64,000 bases of DNA from Molossus alvarezi (lineage: Eukaryota > Chordata > Mammalia > Chiroptera > Molossidae), in the NCBI GenBank assembly GCA_037176705.1, contig CM073887.1, positions 84,764,348 to 84,828,347 of the forward strand, in the 5' to 3' direction. The translations under genes and the position numbers were made by a program. The notes beneath the pieces were generated by a model that did no database searches, had not been told where the DNA came from, and was given only the letters and a program-made list of their open reading frames with translations. Below, piece after piece: positions 11,691 to 24,300 of the stretch (its first letter is position 1; the number at the start of each line of letters is the position of its first letter).

Positions 11691-12330
11691 TCATCTCTAG
11701 AGCTCTGCAGTGTCCTGGTGTGGTGTCCTGGAAATGAGCGCTGGGGGCAGGGAGCGGGAGCATTGCCCTGGCCTCTGGGACCCCCGGGCTGCGCCGCCAC
11801 TCTGCTGCCGCCTTCCTGTGGCCACCCTGAGGCGACCTCCCGCCGTCCTGCAGGCCCCCTCCCTCGGCCGGTGACATCACAGCATTCCCGTCCCGGCTCC
11901 TCCCGCACGCTCCGCAGTGACAGGCCAGCCAGGCCCGGTAGCGGAGAGGAAGTGCGGGCCCCTGCGCGGAGCCGGTCTCCGCTGAGGTCCCCTCCCCGGA
12001 CGCTCGGGTGACAGTGTCGCGGCCGCCGGGCGCAGCGCCGGGCACGCGCCGGGCAGAGCCGAGCGCCAGGCGGACGCTTCAGCAGAGACGCGGGGAAAAT
12101 GGCTGATGACTTCGGCTTCTTCTCCTCCTCGGAGAGCGGCGCCCCCGAGGCGGCCGAGGAGGACCCGGCGGCTGCCTTCCTGGCCCAGCAAGAGAGTGAG
12201 ATCGCGGGCATCGAGAATGACGAGGGCTTCGGGGCACCTGCCGGGGGCCAGGCGGCCCTCGCGCAGCCGGGACCTGCGAATGGGGGTGAGTCAGCGTGGT
12301 GGCCTGGGAACTGGGGGGCCTAGGGCTCGC
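11690..12330 (+). promoter_or_regulatory. CLTB: CLTB CpG-island promoter
   Basis: GC- and CpG-rich stretch surrounding the CLTB start codon, contrasting with AT-rich flanks. It has no TATA box near the start and several GC-rich boxes, as expected for a housekeeping promoter. The transcription start itself cannot be placed. Confidence 0.75.
12099..12285 (+). CDS. CLTB: CLTB coding exon 1
   Basis: Codes for 62 residues plus the first base of the next codon. It starts at ATG in the context GAAAATGG and ends at AATGGGG before the donor GTGAGT at 12286. It carries the N-terminal phospho-serine region and the conserved acidic block shared by all clathrin light chains. Confidence 0.95.
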
Positions 12331-15300
12331 ACCCGGGTACAGGGCATGCTAGACTGGGCCTCCAAGTCCTGCGGTAGAGTGTAGAGGGCCTGCTGTCCAC
12401 CAGCCAGGAGCAGGCCTGGGACTGTCATCCTTAGGCCAGCTCCACCACTGCCTGGTTCTGGATTCCAAAACAATCCAGCCCTGAGAGTGTGGCCTGGGCC
12501 TTCCTGTAGCCTATCTTGGACTCCCAGCTAAGCCCTGAAGGTGCAGGCAGTACAACAGACCTCTCTGCTCCTCAGACTTAGCTTCCTCCTACAGCTGGGA
12601 AAGCAGGGGACACTGGGTGTTCTAAGAACTCACAAACTTTCCCTTCTTACAGTGTTAAACCCATTTCAGAGATGATAAAATCGAGGCTCAAAAAGTACAG
12701 TACTAAAACAACTAGTAAGTGGGAGAGCAAGGATTTAAATCCCTTTCTGTCAGACTCAGAGCCCTCTCCACCTGACCACACTGTCTTCCACATGCCTAAC
12801 TCAGAGTTACACACTGGGGCATAATGGATTTCAGTCAAATGTGGTCCTGCCTTCTGGTGTTTTCCAAAGGGGTCCAGGGCTGTTGTAGGTAGCTTCAGAC
12901 TCAGGGTTTGGGGGCCTGGTCCTTGTAACAGCATGTTTAACAATGTTCCTGCTCTGGTTCTGGCTTAAAGAATAATTTCTTAAAATATGTAGTAAAAAAG
13001 TAGATATCACCTTTATAGGTGCATCCAAATAGCCCTTGCTTTCTGTTAATCTTGTCATTTTGGTGGGGGTTAATGGGTCTGTTGGAATAAGTGGTAGCTT
13101 CCATATTTTTAAAAAAATGTTTACAAGTAAGGCTCCTTATTTATATTTATATTCATTCAACATTTACTGAGCATCTACTGTATGCAAGTCCCACTAGGGA
13201 TATAGATATGACTAAGACAGTTCCAGTGGCTTGAGGAGCCTGAAGCATCTCTGTAGCCCCTTGCTATGAGAATTGTAACAAGCTTTTTGTAACATACAAG
13301 AAACTGGAGGCCCAGAGAGCTTGAGTATCTAGCAAGTCACATAGCTGTGAGTGACAGATCTGGGACTTGATCCAATCCCAGGCCTCCCAAGTCTGAGCTC
13401 CATGCTCTTTCAAATGCTTTGGCAATCTCCCTGGGAAGTGATAGGATGTGGGGGTGAGGAGGGGAGTGAGTCTTTTGTTACCCAGCTAGCCATGGAAGTC
13501 TTCTGAAGCAGCAACTCAGCATGGACCCTCACATATCTCAGGGAATTTCCAGGAAATTCCTGTCTGCATTCACGCACCAGTATTCATTTGTCTGCAACTC
13601 TTCCTTGAAACCATCAGCTCCCCCAGTCTGGCTTGGACTGAGGGAGGCCCTGCTAAAAAGAGCTCAAATCAGAATCCCCTGAGGGAGAAGCAGGTAAAAG
13701 TCAGGTAGAGGGCAACCAGAGGCCTTTGGGAGTTGAGCAGGTTGTGGCCTCTCCCAGGACAGTGGAGCTCCAGGGGCTGACATCCTAGATAGGAGGTTCC
13801 TTCTCTGGCAAGGGTGGGGCACAGATTGGCCTCATGCCTGAGGTGGCAGGGAGAGAAGCAGGGACATGGCCCTCTGAGGGTCTCCTGGACTCACACCCCC
13901 CGAAGCTGCAAATGCTCAGCTGCCCTTCTGAGTGGGGCATGGGGATCCAGGAGGTATGGCAGGATGGTGGCTCAATAGGTGGCCAGGCAGGATGGAATTG
14001 ATCTGGCCTTTTAGGCCTAGATGGTGCTGAGCAAGTAATCCCCCCTGACTAGGGCTGAGTGCTAGAAGCCAAGAACATATGCCTTGGCCTGCTGGGATCT
14101 GGGTGGATGCTGGCTCCCACCACCACTGCCATTCAGCACCTCTGAGAGATGACACTCCCGAGTTGAGTACTGTAACGTTGGGTCCTTGGTGCCCCTGGGG
14201 AAAGAGGTGTCTGGCGTAGGCCTGAGCCTGAGCCACATTGTCTTTCATCTGGGGCTGGATCTGGGGCCAGCCTGGGCAATGGACACTTTGTTTCCATTCA
14301 TCACCTTGGGTAGGGCCAGAAGGTTTACTTTTTCACACTCAATTGCTAAACGCCCATCCCAGCTCTGCCTAGTCAGTTCCTGGCAAACCCGTTTACCCTG
14401 ATGGGCCTCAGTAAGCTCCCAGGAATGTTCTAGATTCTGTCTACTCCTGTTCCAAAAGGGGTCAGGTATCTGAGTGAAACAACACCCACAGATTATGCCC
14501 GGGACTTGTGTCTACTGTGCTCCTGTTGTGCTGGCCTCTAACTACGGACATGTGATTATAAATGTGCAACAGCCGAATCAGAAAGCTTTGTGGGAACAGA
14601 TACTTGTAATTCTGTGTGTGGGTGTGTGTGGTTACCAAAGAGGCTGAAACTTTATCTCCAGTGGAACACTCATGGGACTGAAAGACTGGGGCTCAGAGAT
14701 TTCCTGAAGGCCAGGGTGGGCCCTGGGCCTGTGGCCGAGGGCCTGAGCCTGGGACTGGTCAGGGTAGAGTAGAGTAGGGTGGTACAACTTCCACTTTGGA
14801 GAGGCCAAGTGCACAGACTGGCATCATCCTGAATGGACCCTGGTAATGTAAGGCCCTGGTAGAGAAGGTGCCCTGGGGGAAGATGCTGCCACTCAGGCAG
14901 GAGAAGCCCTATCTCAGTTTGAGAATCTATAAAATGGGTTGATAACAACTTCACCACAAAGCTGTGGTGAAAAGTCAAAGGATTGAGTCCAAGAATCCAT
15001 TACGTCTGTGTTGAGGGGAGTCAATAAACAAATAGCACATAAAGACAGGCTCCGGGCACTAATGCAGAACTATTCTGTGCTTGCTATAAGCTGAGCAATG
15101 AGTAATGTTGTCTCCTTGTTCTCTTTCTAGTTGGTTCTGAGGATATGGGGACCACGATCAATGGAGATGTGTTTCAGGTAAGCAAGATTCTGCCTTAGCA
15201 GTGGTAGGGAACAACAGCCTGGATCTCACAAACTTATGACCCCATCATCAGTAGGATTAGGGCTTCCAGTCTTCTGTTCACTCCGGTCTGATGCATTGGA

Positions 15301-18300
15301 ATGGGAACACAGAGGTTTTGACATGTAAAAGAGGATGAGGAATAAAGACCACTAGAGACAGGGATTGATGGGGTGTGGCCTCAGTCTGCCCATGGTGATG
15401 TCCTGCTTCCAGAGGAATGAATAAAGTGGTCCACAGTGGCATAGACTGAAGGAAACACAGGGACCTGCACATGTTGGCCCTCTCAGGCTGAACTGAGTGG
15501 CCATCTCCAACTGGCTAGGCCTTTAACCCAGAGATTCCACTTTTCAGAATTTTCCCTAAGGAAATAACTGAATAAGGACGCCCAGATTATTTGCAGAGTG
15601 ATGTATAATAGCAGACAAATGAAAACTACCTAAGTGTCCAGCCCTGGGGGCCTGGGTGGGTCATTTGGAAGCCCATGCTGTTGTTAAAAGGAGCAGTCAG
15701 GCCTTGGACAGTTTTTCTCAGTGGTTAGAGAGCTGGCCCACGGACCAAATAGTTGCAGGTTTGATTCCTGGTCAAAGAGCTGCAGGCTTGATCCCCGGTT
15801 CTGGTCGGGGCCATGAGGGAGGCAGTCAGTTGATGCACATCGATGCCTCTCTCTTTCCCTCCCTTCCTCTCTTCCACTCTATCTAAAAAGCAATGGAACC
15901 CTGGCCGATTTTGCTCAGTGGTTAGAGCGTCAGCCCGAGGACCCAAAGAGTCTCGGGTTCCATTCCTGTCAAGGGCATGTACCTTGGTTGCGGTTCATCC
16001 CCGGCCCTGGTTAGGATGATGCGGGAGGTGGCCAGTCAATGTGTCTCTCTCACATTAATGTTTCTCTTTCTCTCTCCCTCTCCCTTCCTCTCTCTCTCAA
16101 ATCAATAAAGAAAAAATATAAAAAAAAAAAAGAAGCCCTGGCCGGTTTGGCTCAGCAGTTAGAGCGTCAGCCTGTGGTCCAGAGAGACCTGGGTTCAGTT
16201 CTCACTAAGGACATGTACCTTGGTTGCAGTTTGTCCCTGGCCCTGGTTGGGTCGTGCGGAAGGCAACCACTCGATGTGTCCCTTTCACATCGATGTTTCT
16301 CTCGCTCTTTCCCCCTCACACTCTATCTGAACAAAAAATGGAAAAATGTCCTGGGGTGAGGATAAAAAAAAAAAAAGAAGAAGAAGAAGAAGAGCATTAC
16401 TGCCAAAATAAATAAATAAGTAAATAGATAGCAATGGAAAAATATCCTCAGATGAAGAGGGGAAAAAAAGAGCAGTCAGAGCTTTCTGTATTGACATGAA
16501 AGGATGCCCACAACATATTAAATGGAAAAGCAGCTTGCAGAATAATATGCACAGTATGGTCCTGCTTTTTATTTTGGGAACATATTTGCACAAAATATCT
16601 GAAAGGATGTGTACCAACTGTTAACAGTGGTTACCCCTGACATGGGGGTTGGGGAGGGATAAGAGAAGGGCTTTCCCATTCATTGTTTAAAAATCCTTTA
16701 TAGTGGTCCTATACTGTAAAACACCTAGTAAGGACATTTCTAGTTAAAGACTGCTTCTCTCTGTGCCCACCTAACCCTCCTCCCCTCGGATATATGTAAA
16801 TTGGTTTAAAAGCACTTAGATTAATGAGTAATTATGTTGTACACCTGAAACTCATATAATATTGTATCTCAACTATACTTCAACTTAAAAAAAGTATTTA
16901 GACTTAGAGAATCTGCCCCACAGATGGCATCCCCAGGACCCCACAGATGCAATAGTCCTCGCACACACACACCCGTCACTTTACTTTTTACCTTGCCCTC
17001 ACTCCCCACAGATGCCTGAGTGGGGTGAAGCCTTCAGTGGTTCAGTGGATGAGCCTTAATTCCCACTGGACTGGGTCAAGGACCCTTGCACCTTCGGCTG
17101 TAGCTCTGCAATCTGCTGAGCCCCACCCTGTCCCCTGTAGCCAGCTCTGTTGCCCTGTAAAAGAGCTGGTCTTCTGAATCCTTGTGGGAGAGTGAACAAT
17201 ACTTTCTTATGTAAGAGGGATGGGCTGGTACCTTACATAGGAAAACTGGCCAAGTCCTGTTTCTGGAAAATTACTTAACTATCTGTGAGCTAGAAAAGTC
17301 AGTCTCTAGGGCTTTAGGAATTCGTGTCTCTGTGGGCCTGAGAGCCCCAAATAATCAGCATTGCCTCCTGTTCAGTTTGGTAGATCATTGAGACCCAGGC
17401 TGCCCCTGCCCTGAGCACACTGAAAAGGACTTTGCGTGACCCAAAGGTTTGTGTCCTAAAGTGGACCTGGAGCTGGAGATATACTTGGAACCGCAGAAGT
17501 AGCTAGAACACTATGAGGAGGATAATAAATTACCCTCCTTTCTATAGATTAGGATCTGAGGCCTTTTCCCCCATACCCTCTGGCCTCACCTTGTATTGGC
17601 GGATCTGAGGAACTCTGTGTCTCCTCCCCAATCTCAGTGTGAACTCACATTCTCACTAGTCCCAATAACTCCAGGCATGTTTCTTTGTAAATTGTTTCAC
17701 AGCCATGCCCTGGCCGGTTTGGCTCAGTGGTTAGAGCATTGGCCCGCGGACCAGAGAGTCCTGGGTTCGGTTCCTGCTAAGGGCACGGACCTCGGTTGCA
17801 GTTTGTCCCCGGCCCCGGTTGGGGTCATGTGGGTGGCAACCAATCAATATGTCTCTCTCACATCGATGTTTCTCTCTCTCTCTTCCTCCCTCTCTCCCTC
17901 TTCCTCCCTCTCTCCCTCCTGCTCTATCTGAAGATAAATGCAAAAATGTCCTCGGATGAGGATTTAAAAAAAAAATTGTTTCACAGAAATGCCATCCTAG
18001 AAGCCATACAGGCAAGAGTGGGTCACAGATGAGGCCCATCTCTCAGAAGCCAGTTCCATCCAGACCTCCTGCCGCTGATCTGGTGCCCTTTGCACCACAT
18101 CCTGTAGCTGGACTGTGCAGGCAGTTCGAGGGTGGAAGCCCCCCACCTTCCCCAAACCTTTTTAGAATTGAACATAGAGCAGGGTCTGGTTTGTGCCGCA
18201 GGGGGAAGAAAGCCTTGAATGCCCAACACTTTCTTTCTTTCTTTTTTTTTTAAATTATTAATATGGTTTTATTGATTTTTTTAGAAAGAGAAGAAGGGAG

Positions 18301-21300
18301 AGGGAGAGAGTAAAACATCAATGAGAGACAGAACCATAGATTGATCGGCTACCTCCTGCACACCCCCTACTGGGGATCAAGCCTGAAACTTGGGCATGTG
18401 CCCTGATCTAGACTGGAACTACTGACTTCTCGGTGCATGGGAAAACCCTCAACCAACTGAGCCACACTGGCCATGGCACATGCCCAACACTTTCAAGGGT
18501 CCTGGGCAGAGCTTTCCTGCTACTTTTGTGTGTGTGGCAGCCTGTGGGCCACTAGGGGGACCAGCTATGAACCTGATTCCCAACAAGGCCTAAGGATAAG
18601 CCTGCCCACACCTGTTTCAGTTCCATCTGGCACTGCCAGGAGCAGGGGTAGGAGGCCCCTGCAGCACTCCTTCCTTCTTTCCCCCACACTCCCATCATCC
18701 GTCTTTGAGCTACTTAGAGGAATCAACAGCTCAGCTTAGTTTAGTTTTAGCTGGTCAATCCCAAAGACGAAATTGCCTTATCGTCCTGGCTGCCTCTGGA
18801 GTCACAGCATGGGTTAAGCCAGCATGATCCATGGAGATGCTCATGTGGAGTTCAGCAGAGGGGTCCCACAGGAGAGGAGTGTCAGGGAGCTGAACTGATT
18901 GGAGCCTCCTGCCTTTTGGTCGTGGCCATTTCCAACTCCTTCCCTCTCGAGCTTGGGAGGGTCTCAGAGCATTCCTGCAGCTACTGGTGGGTCCTCCCAT
19001 GCTGACAGTCACCCTGACAGCTGATCTCCTTTCCTCATTGGGACATTCCTGTGATTAAAGAGACACCCTGCTGTAAACCCCTCCCCGCAGCTCACTAGCA
19101 GAGGCAGGGCCAGGAAAACAAGTTCAAAGTGGCCAAAGAAGAGGAGCCAGCAAACAGCTTCCCAAGGACTTTGTCTGCCAGCAACACCAATGTGCTCTAC
19201 TGGTCATGGTGTAGCATGGCTTGGCACATACCAGGGTTCCATGCAGCAACAGTAAGCAGACAGCCTGCCGGTCCTCTCACGTGCACATCCTGTACAGGTT
19301 ACAGGGTTGCACGGTATTTGTTACACATGGTCCTCACTTTACATCCTGAGTGGGATGTTGCTCCTCCCATTTGATAGGTGATGAAACACAAGAAGCCCAG
19401 GAAAGGGACTCTCAAAAGTCTTACATCTAGCCCAGCCGGTGTGGCTCATTGGTTGAGCATCGACCCATGCATCAAGAGGTTGCTGGTTCAATTCCCAGTC
19501 AGGGCACATGCCCAGGTTGTGGGCCCGATCCCCAGTGGGGGGATGCAGGAGGCGGCCAATCAGTGGTCTCTCATCGATGTTTCTCTCTCTCTCTCTCTCT
19601 CTCTCCCTCTCTCTCCTTTCCTCTTTTTCTAAAATCAATAAAGAAAAAAAAAATCTTACATCTAGTGAGTGGCAGGAAGGGACTTCAAGCCCAGTCCCTC
19701 TGGGACACCAGGCTCTTCCTGCGCCCTCCATCGCTCTGCAGGCTGCCATTCGCTCTTGCATTGAGTCAACTCATGGTCCCTGATTGCCACACACTGTACT
19801 GGGACAGTGGATGTAGAAGCAAATCCAATATGTGTTTGTTGTCAAAGAACTTGCTTGTGACAGAGCACAGACACCTGGGAAGAAGTAATGGTCGTGCAGG
19901 ACAGCAAGGGCTCGGAGTCTGGTTCTTACCATGTGTCAGGCCCTACCCAAGAGCTTTACATAACTTAACTCATTTCATCCTTCCAACGTCCCTCCAATGT
20001 AGGTTCTGTCATTGTCCCTATTTTACAGATGGGAGTTAAAGTTCACTCTGGTGACACCATTGAGAAGAGCTGGGATTTGAACCAGGTGCTTCACTGAAGT
20101 CAGGGAGTGCCAAGGGAGGAAGTGCTGAAAGTGGTGTTGAGGCTGCCCAAGAGGATGTGGGTGGTCCTGGCTGAGGGGAGAGCATGTGCCAAGGTACAGG
20201 GCGTGAGACACTCAGTCCAGGGCTTGCCTAGAGCTTGGGGCGCACTGCAGAGAGAGGAGTGCTGGAGGAGCCTGGGGAACCCAAAGTGCAGGGTTGGTGT
20301 TCCTGTAGGTGTGGACCAGGTACAGCTGCCAGCCAGAGCATGTTAGTGGGCTGTTCTGCCCATGGACAGTGGTGGCAGAGGCAGGTCCAGCTTGGCCAGG
20401 GCCTAAGGCCTGGGGCATAGGCACCTCAGGGCACAATGTGCTTGGAACACACTGAGAAGTGCCCCTGGAAGTGCAGCTGCCCCAGGGGCTAAGAGAAGTA
20501 CCTGGTGGTCCAAATGCTCTTCAAGGCTGCTCCCCTCCCAGACTGGGGCAGGCTGTGGGGAAAGAATCTGGATGGAGTCGGTCAGCCTGGGCCTTATTTC
20601 TGGCTTTTTCCAGCCAGACAACCTTAGTCTAGGCATTGCTCTGAGCTGGGACGGAGCAAGGGGAGGAGGGGGCAGGAGCTCTAATCCTGGAAGACAGATT
20701 TATCTGGGAGACAAAAAGTAGGCACACAAATCATGTGAAACAGAAGTGACTTTGGTCCCTATTGGCTGCTTTGTTCACACCCAGAAATTCAGTTTGAATC
20801 CCAGCTCTGCCACTTCCTGGCTGGATGACCTTGGGACTTTGCTGCTAGACTTTCCCCACCTGTAAAACGAAGGTAATAAAACCCACTATGTGTGGTGGTA
20901 AAGGTAAAAGAGAACTATTTAATTACAAGTTCTCTGCCAGTTTTAAAGCTCTATAACCTGGGAGTCTTCGTTTTAGGTCAGGCTTTGTGGAGATGGTGGG
21001 CCCTGAGGAACAGTAGGGTAGACTCTTGCCCAGAGGATCCTTCTAGCCCACCCCTTCCTTAGCAGCTGGTGGCATATCTGCACTTAGAGTTGTCCAGAGG
21101 CGCCTGCCCTACATGGCCCTTATGCTGCTGCTCTGGGCCTGAAATGCCCTTCCCCCATCTCTTTCTGTCCTACTTTGCCCTCAGGCTAAAATGGCCATGC
21201 CCTTCCTTGTTCTCCCTCTTTACCCTGACCTGTGTCACAGCATGTATCCCAGCCATGGTCCTCATTTGTGAAGGACTCCCCCTACCAAGCTCCCGGCTGA

Positions 21301-24300
21301 TGGACTGTCTTGTTCATCTCTGTCCCCAAGCTTGAACATGTTAATTTATTCAATAAATAGCCAGGCCCTCACAGTTCTGAACACTATACAGACAGGCAGT
21401 CTGTTTTCAAGGAGCTCACTTTCCTGGAAGGAGGAGACATCATGAATGCTAAAAATCCTGTCACTTCAGATTGAGATGGGTACTACAAGAAGATAAAATA
21501 TAGTACATGAACTAACACATTCACAAAAGAAACTGGAGTTGTCTGCAGATGGGATTTGTGTCAGATTGGGCAAGGATCCTGGCAGCTTGGCCTCAGGACA
21601 GGGCTGTTTTCCCAAGTGAACAGGGTGGGGCTCATCTAACAGCAGCAGCAAGCAGCTTGTGTTCTCTAGATCCGGGCCCTGGAAAGGCCCCTTGAGACTC
21701 TCTAAACTTCAGTGCAGTACTGTGCAGGAAAGAGGACTAAGGAATCCCCCCAGAGTGCCCCACCCAAGGGTGGGCCTGACCTGAGGTGCCAGATTACACC
21801 ACCGGTCCTGGGCCTGCCCCTCCCTCTCCCCCAACAGCGGGAGACTGGTGTGTGCTCCTTCACCCTGGCTGCCAGCACTCCTTGGGCAAACGCTTACAAA
21901 GCGCCTCCTCTGAACTGGACACACGCTGGCTCCTGGACCTTCATCCACATAGCCACAGAGCCACGCTTACTGAGCACTGACTGTGCCCAGGACAGTAGAG
22001 AAAACACTTGTGTGGGAAGACACTGAACAATGCCAGTATTCATGACAGTTTTGATGAGTGCTTGAAGAAGGGGCACAGCAGCCAAGAAAGGACAGAACAG
22101 GGGTTTCTAAGCTACAAACAAGGTCCCACCCTGCCCCCTGGAGCGCCTGTTACAGCTGGAGACTTACACTGTTGAAGGTGAAGGCGGTGACAGCACAGAG
22201 GGGAAGGGGACAAAATCTGCTTGGAGTGGGAAACTCTCCCAGAGCTTGTGACTTTTGAACTGAAAATTTGTGGGATGGAGTCAGAATTCACCAGCTGGAA
22301 AAGGAAGGGAAGACATTTTCAGGCTGATCTCAAAGGTGGCCACAGGAATGGATGGGCTACCTGCAGACAGGAATGCCCAGTGCCTGAGTGGTGGGAAATG
22401 GGGCTGGATCACAAAAGGTTGGGTAGGCCAGAGGGGAGCCACAGCCTACTGGGCTGAACTCTCAACCCCAACTCCAGGAGTCCACGCCTCTGGCAGGCGG
22501 GGTGGAGAAGTGGGCAGGGCCCTGGTCTAGGAGTCAGAGGCCTAGACTCTGGCCCTGGCTCTGCCACTACTGCATGCCGTTTCACCTGGCCTCAGTTTCT
22601 TTCTCTATAAAATGGGAATGAATAATAATAATGATACCTACCATTCACTCTTCTAAATGTGTTACAAATATTGTTGCATCAAATTCTCACAACAGCTCTT
22701 AGAGGTAGTTTATTATTATTCCCATTTCAGATGAGAAAACTGAAGCCCAGCGAAGTTAAGTTCCCTGTCCTGGCTACATGCATATCTAATAAGCGGCAGA
22801 GGTGGGGTTTGAACCCAGACACTCTGGCTGCAGAGTCCAAGTTCTTCACCATATTTCTAGCTGTGGCCATCTTGCCTATCTCAGGGCTGCTTGGTCACTC
22901 AGCAAATCTTTATGGAGTATCTACTATGTGCCAGGCACTGTGCTGGGTGCTGAGGACACAGCAGGGAACAAGACAGACAAGATCCCTGTCATCAAGTGAC
23001 ATTCTGATGGAGGAGACGCACAGTGGAAAAGTAAACATAAAGTGAGGTCATTTTGGACTGTGTATGTATTATTGGATAACTAAAACTGTAATAGAGATTG
23101 GCTTTAATGATAGGAACACAAGGGACTCACTATGTGCCAAGAGATATTAGCAGTTCTTGACATTTATTTTTTAATTTTTTTTTATCCTCACCTGAGGACA
23201 TTTTTTGTTCAGATAGAGTGGGAGGGAGGGAGGGAGGGAGAGAGGGGGAGAGAGAGAGAGAGAGAGAGAGAAATATTGACGTGAAAGGGACACATCGAGT
23301 GGCTGCCACCCGCACAACCCAACCAGGGCCGGGGACAAACTGCAACCGAGGTACATGCCCTTAGCAGGAACCGAACCCGGGTCTCTCTGGACCTCAGGCC
23401 GATGCTCTAACCGCTGAGCCAAACTGGCCAGGGCAGTTTTTGACATTTTTAAAACTCATTTCATTATGACATTTTAGTTTTTTGTTATATGTTGGGGTTT
23501 TTTTTTTTTTTCATTGATTTTAGAGAGGGAGGAAGTGAGAGAGAGAGAGAAACACCGATGTGAGAAACATCTATTGTAACCGCAACCTAGGTATGTGCCC
23601 TGACTGGGAATTTGAACCCACTACCTACTGGTACACAGGACAACACTCCCACCAACTGACGCACACCAGCCAGGGCTAACTCATTTCATTTTTTATCAAC
23701 CTTAAGGAGTGGATACTCTTATTTGCCTAGGGTCACACAAGGGGAAGGGTTGCTGGCGGAGGGCACTGCAAGTGCAAAGGAGATAGTAGGCATGAGTTTA
23801 CTTGAGATGTGAGGTTGTTTGAAGTTGTTTTATGGTTTTAAATCATAAAAATCTTAGAAGAAAACAAGCAGGAAAATCTCAGACATTTCTCAAAGCAATA
23901 TTTTTTTCTGATATATCTCCTCGGGCAAGGGAAACAAAAGAAAAAAATAAATGCTCTGGTCAGTGTGGCTCAGTTGGTTGAGTATTGTCCCATACACCAA
24001 CAGGTCCCTGGTTTGATTCCTGGTCAGGGCACATGCCTGGGTTTCGGGCTCAATCCCTGGTGAGGTGCATGCAGGAGGCAGCCGATCAATGTTTTGTTCT
24101 CACATCAATGTTTATCTCTTTCCCTCTCCCTTCCTCTCTCTCTAAAATCAATACAAAAATATTTAAAAACAAATGGGACTACATGAAACTAAAAACTTTT
24201 TGGACTGCAAAGGAAACCATCAACAAAATGAAAAGACAACCCATGAATGGGAGAACATATTTGCTGATACATCTGATAAGGGGTTCATATCCAAAATTTA

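Larger units (their letters stand above)
15701..16469 (+). mobile_element. VES SINE holding two nested SINEs
   Basis: Outer copy is split at AGCAATGGAA (15889 and 16430); its own flanks are GAGCAGTCAG at 15691 and 16470. The inserts are at 15899-16133 and 16135-16392. Confidence 0.88.
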
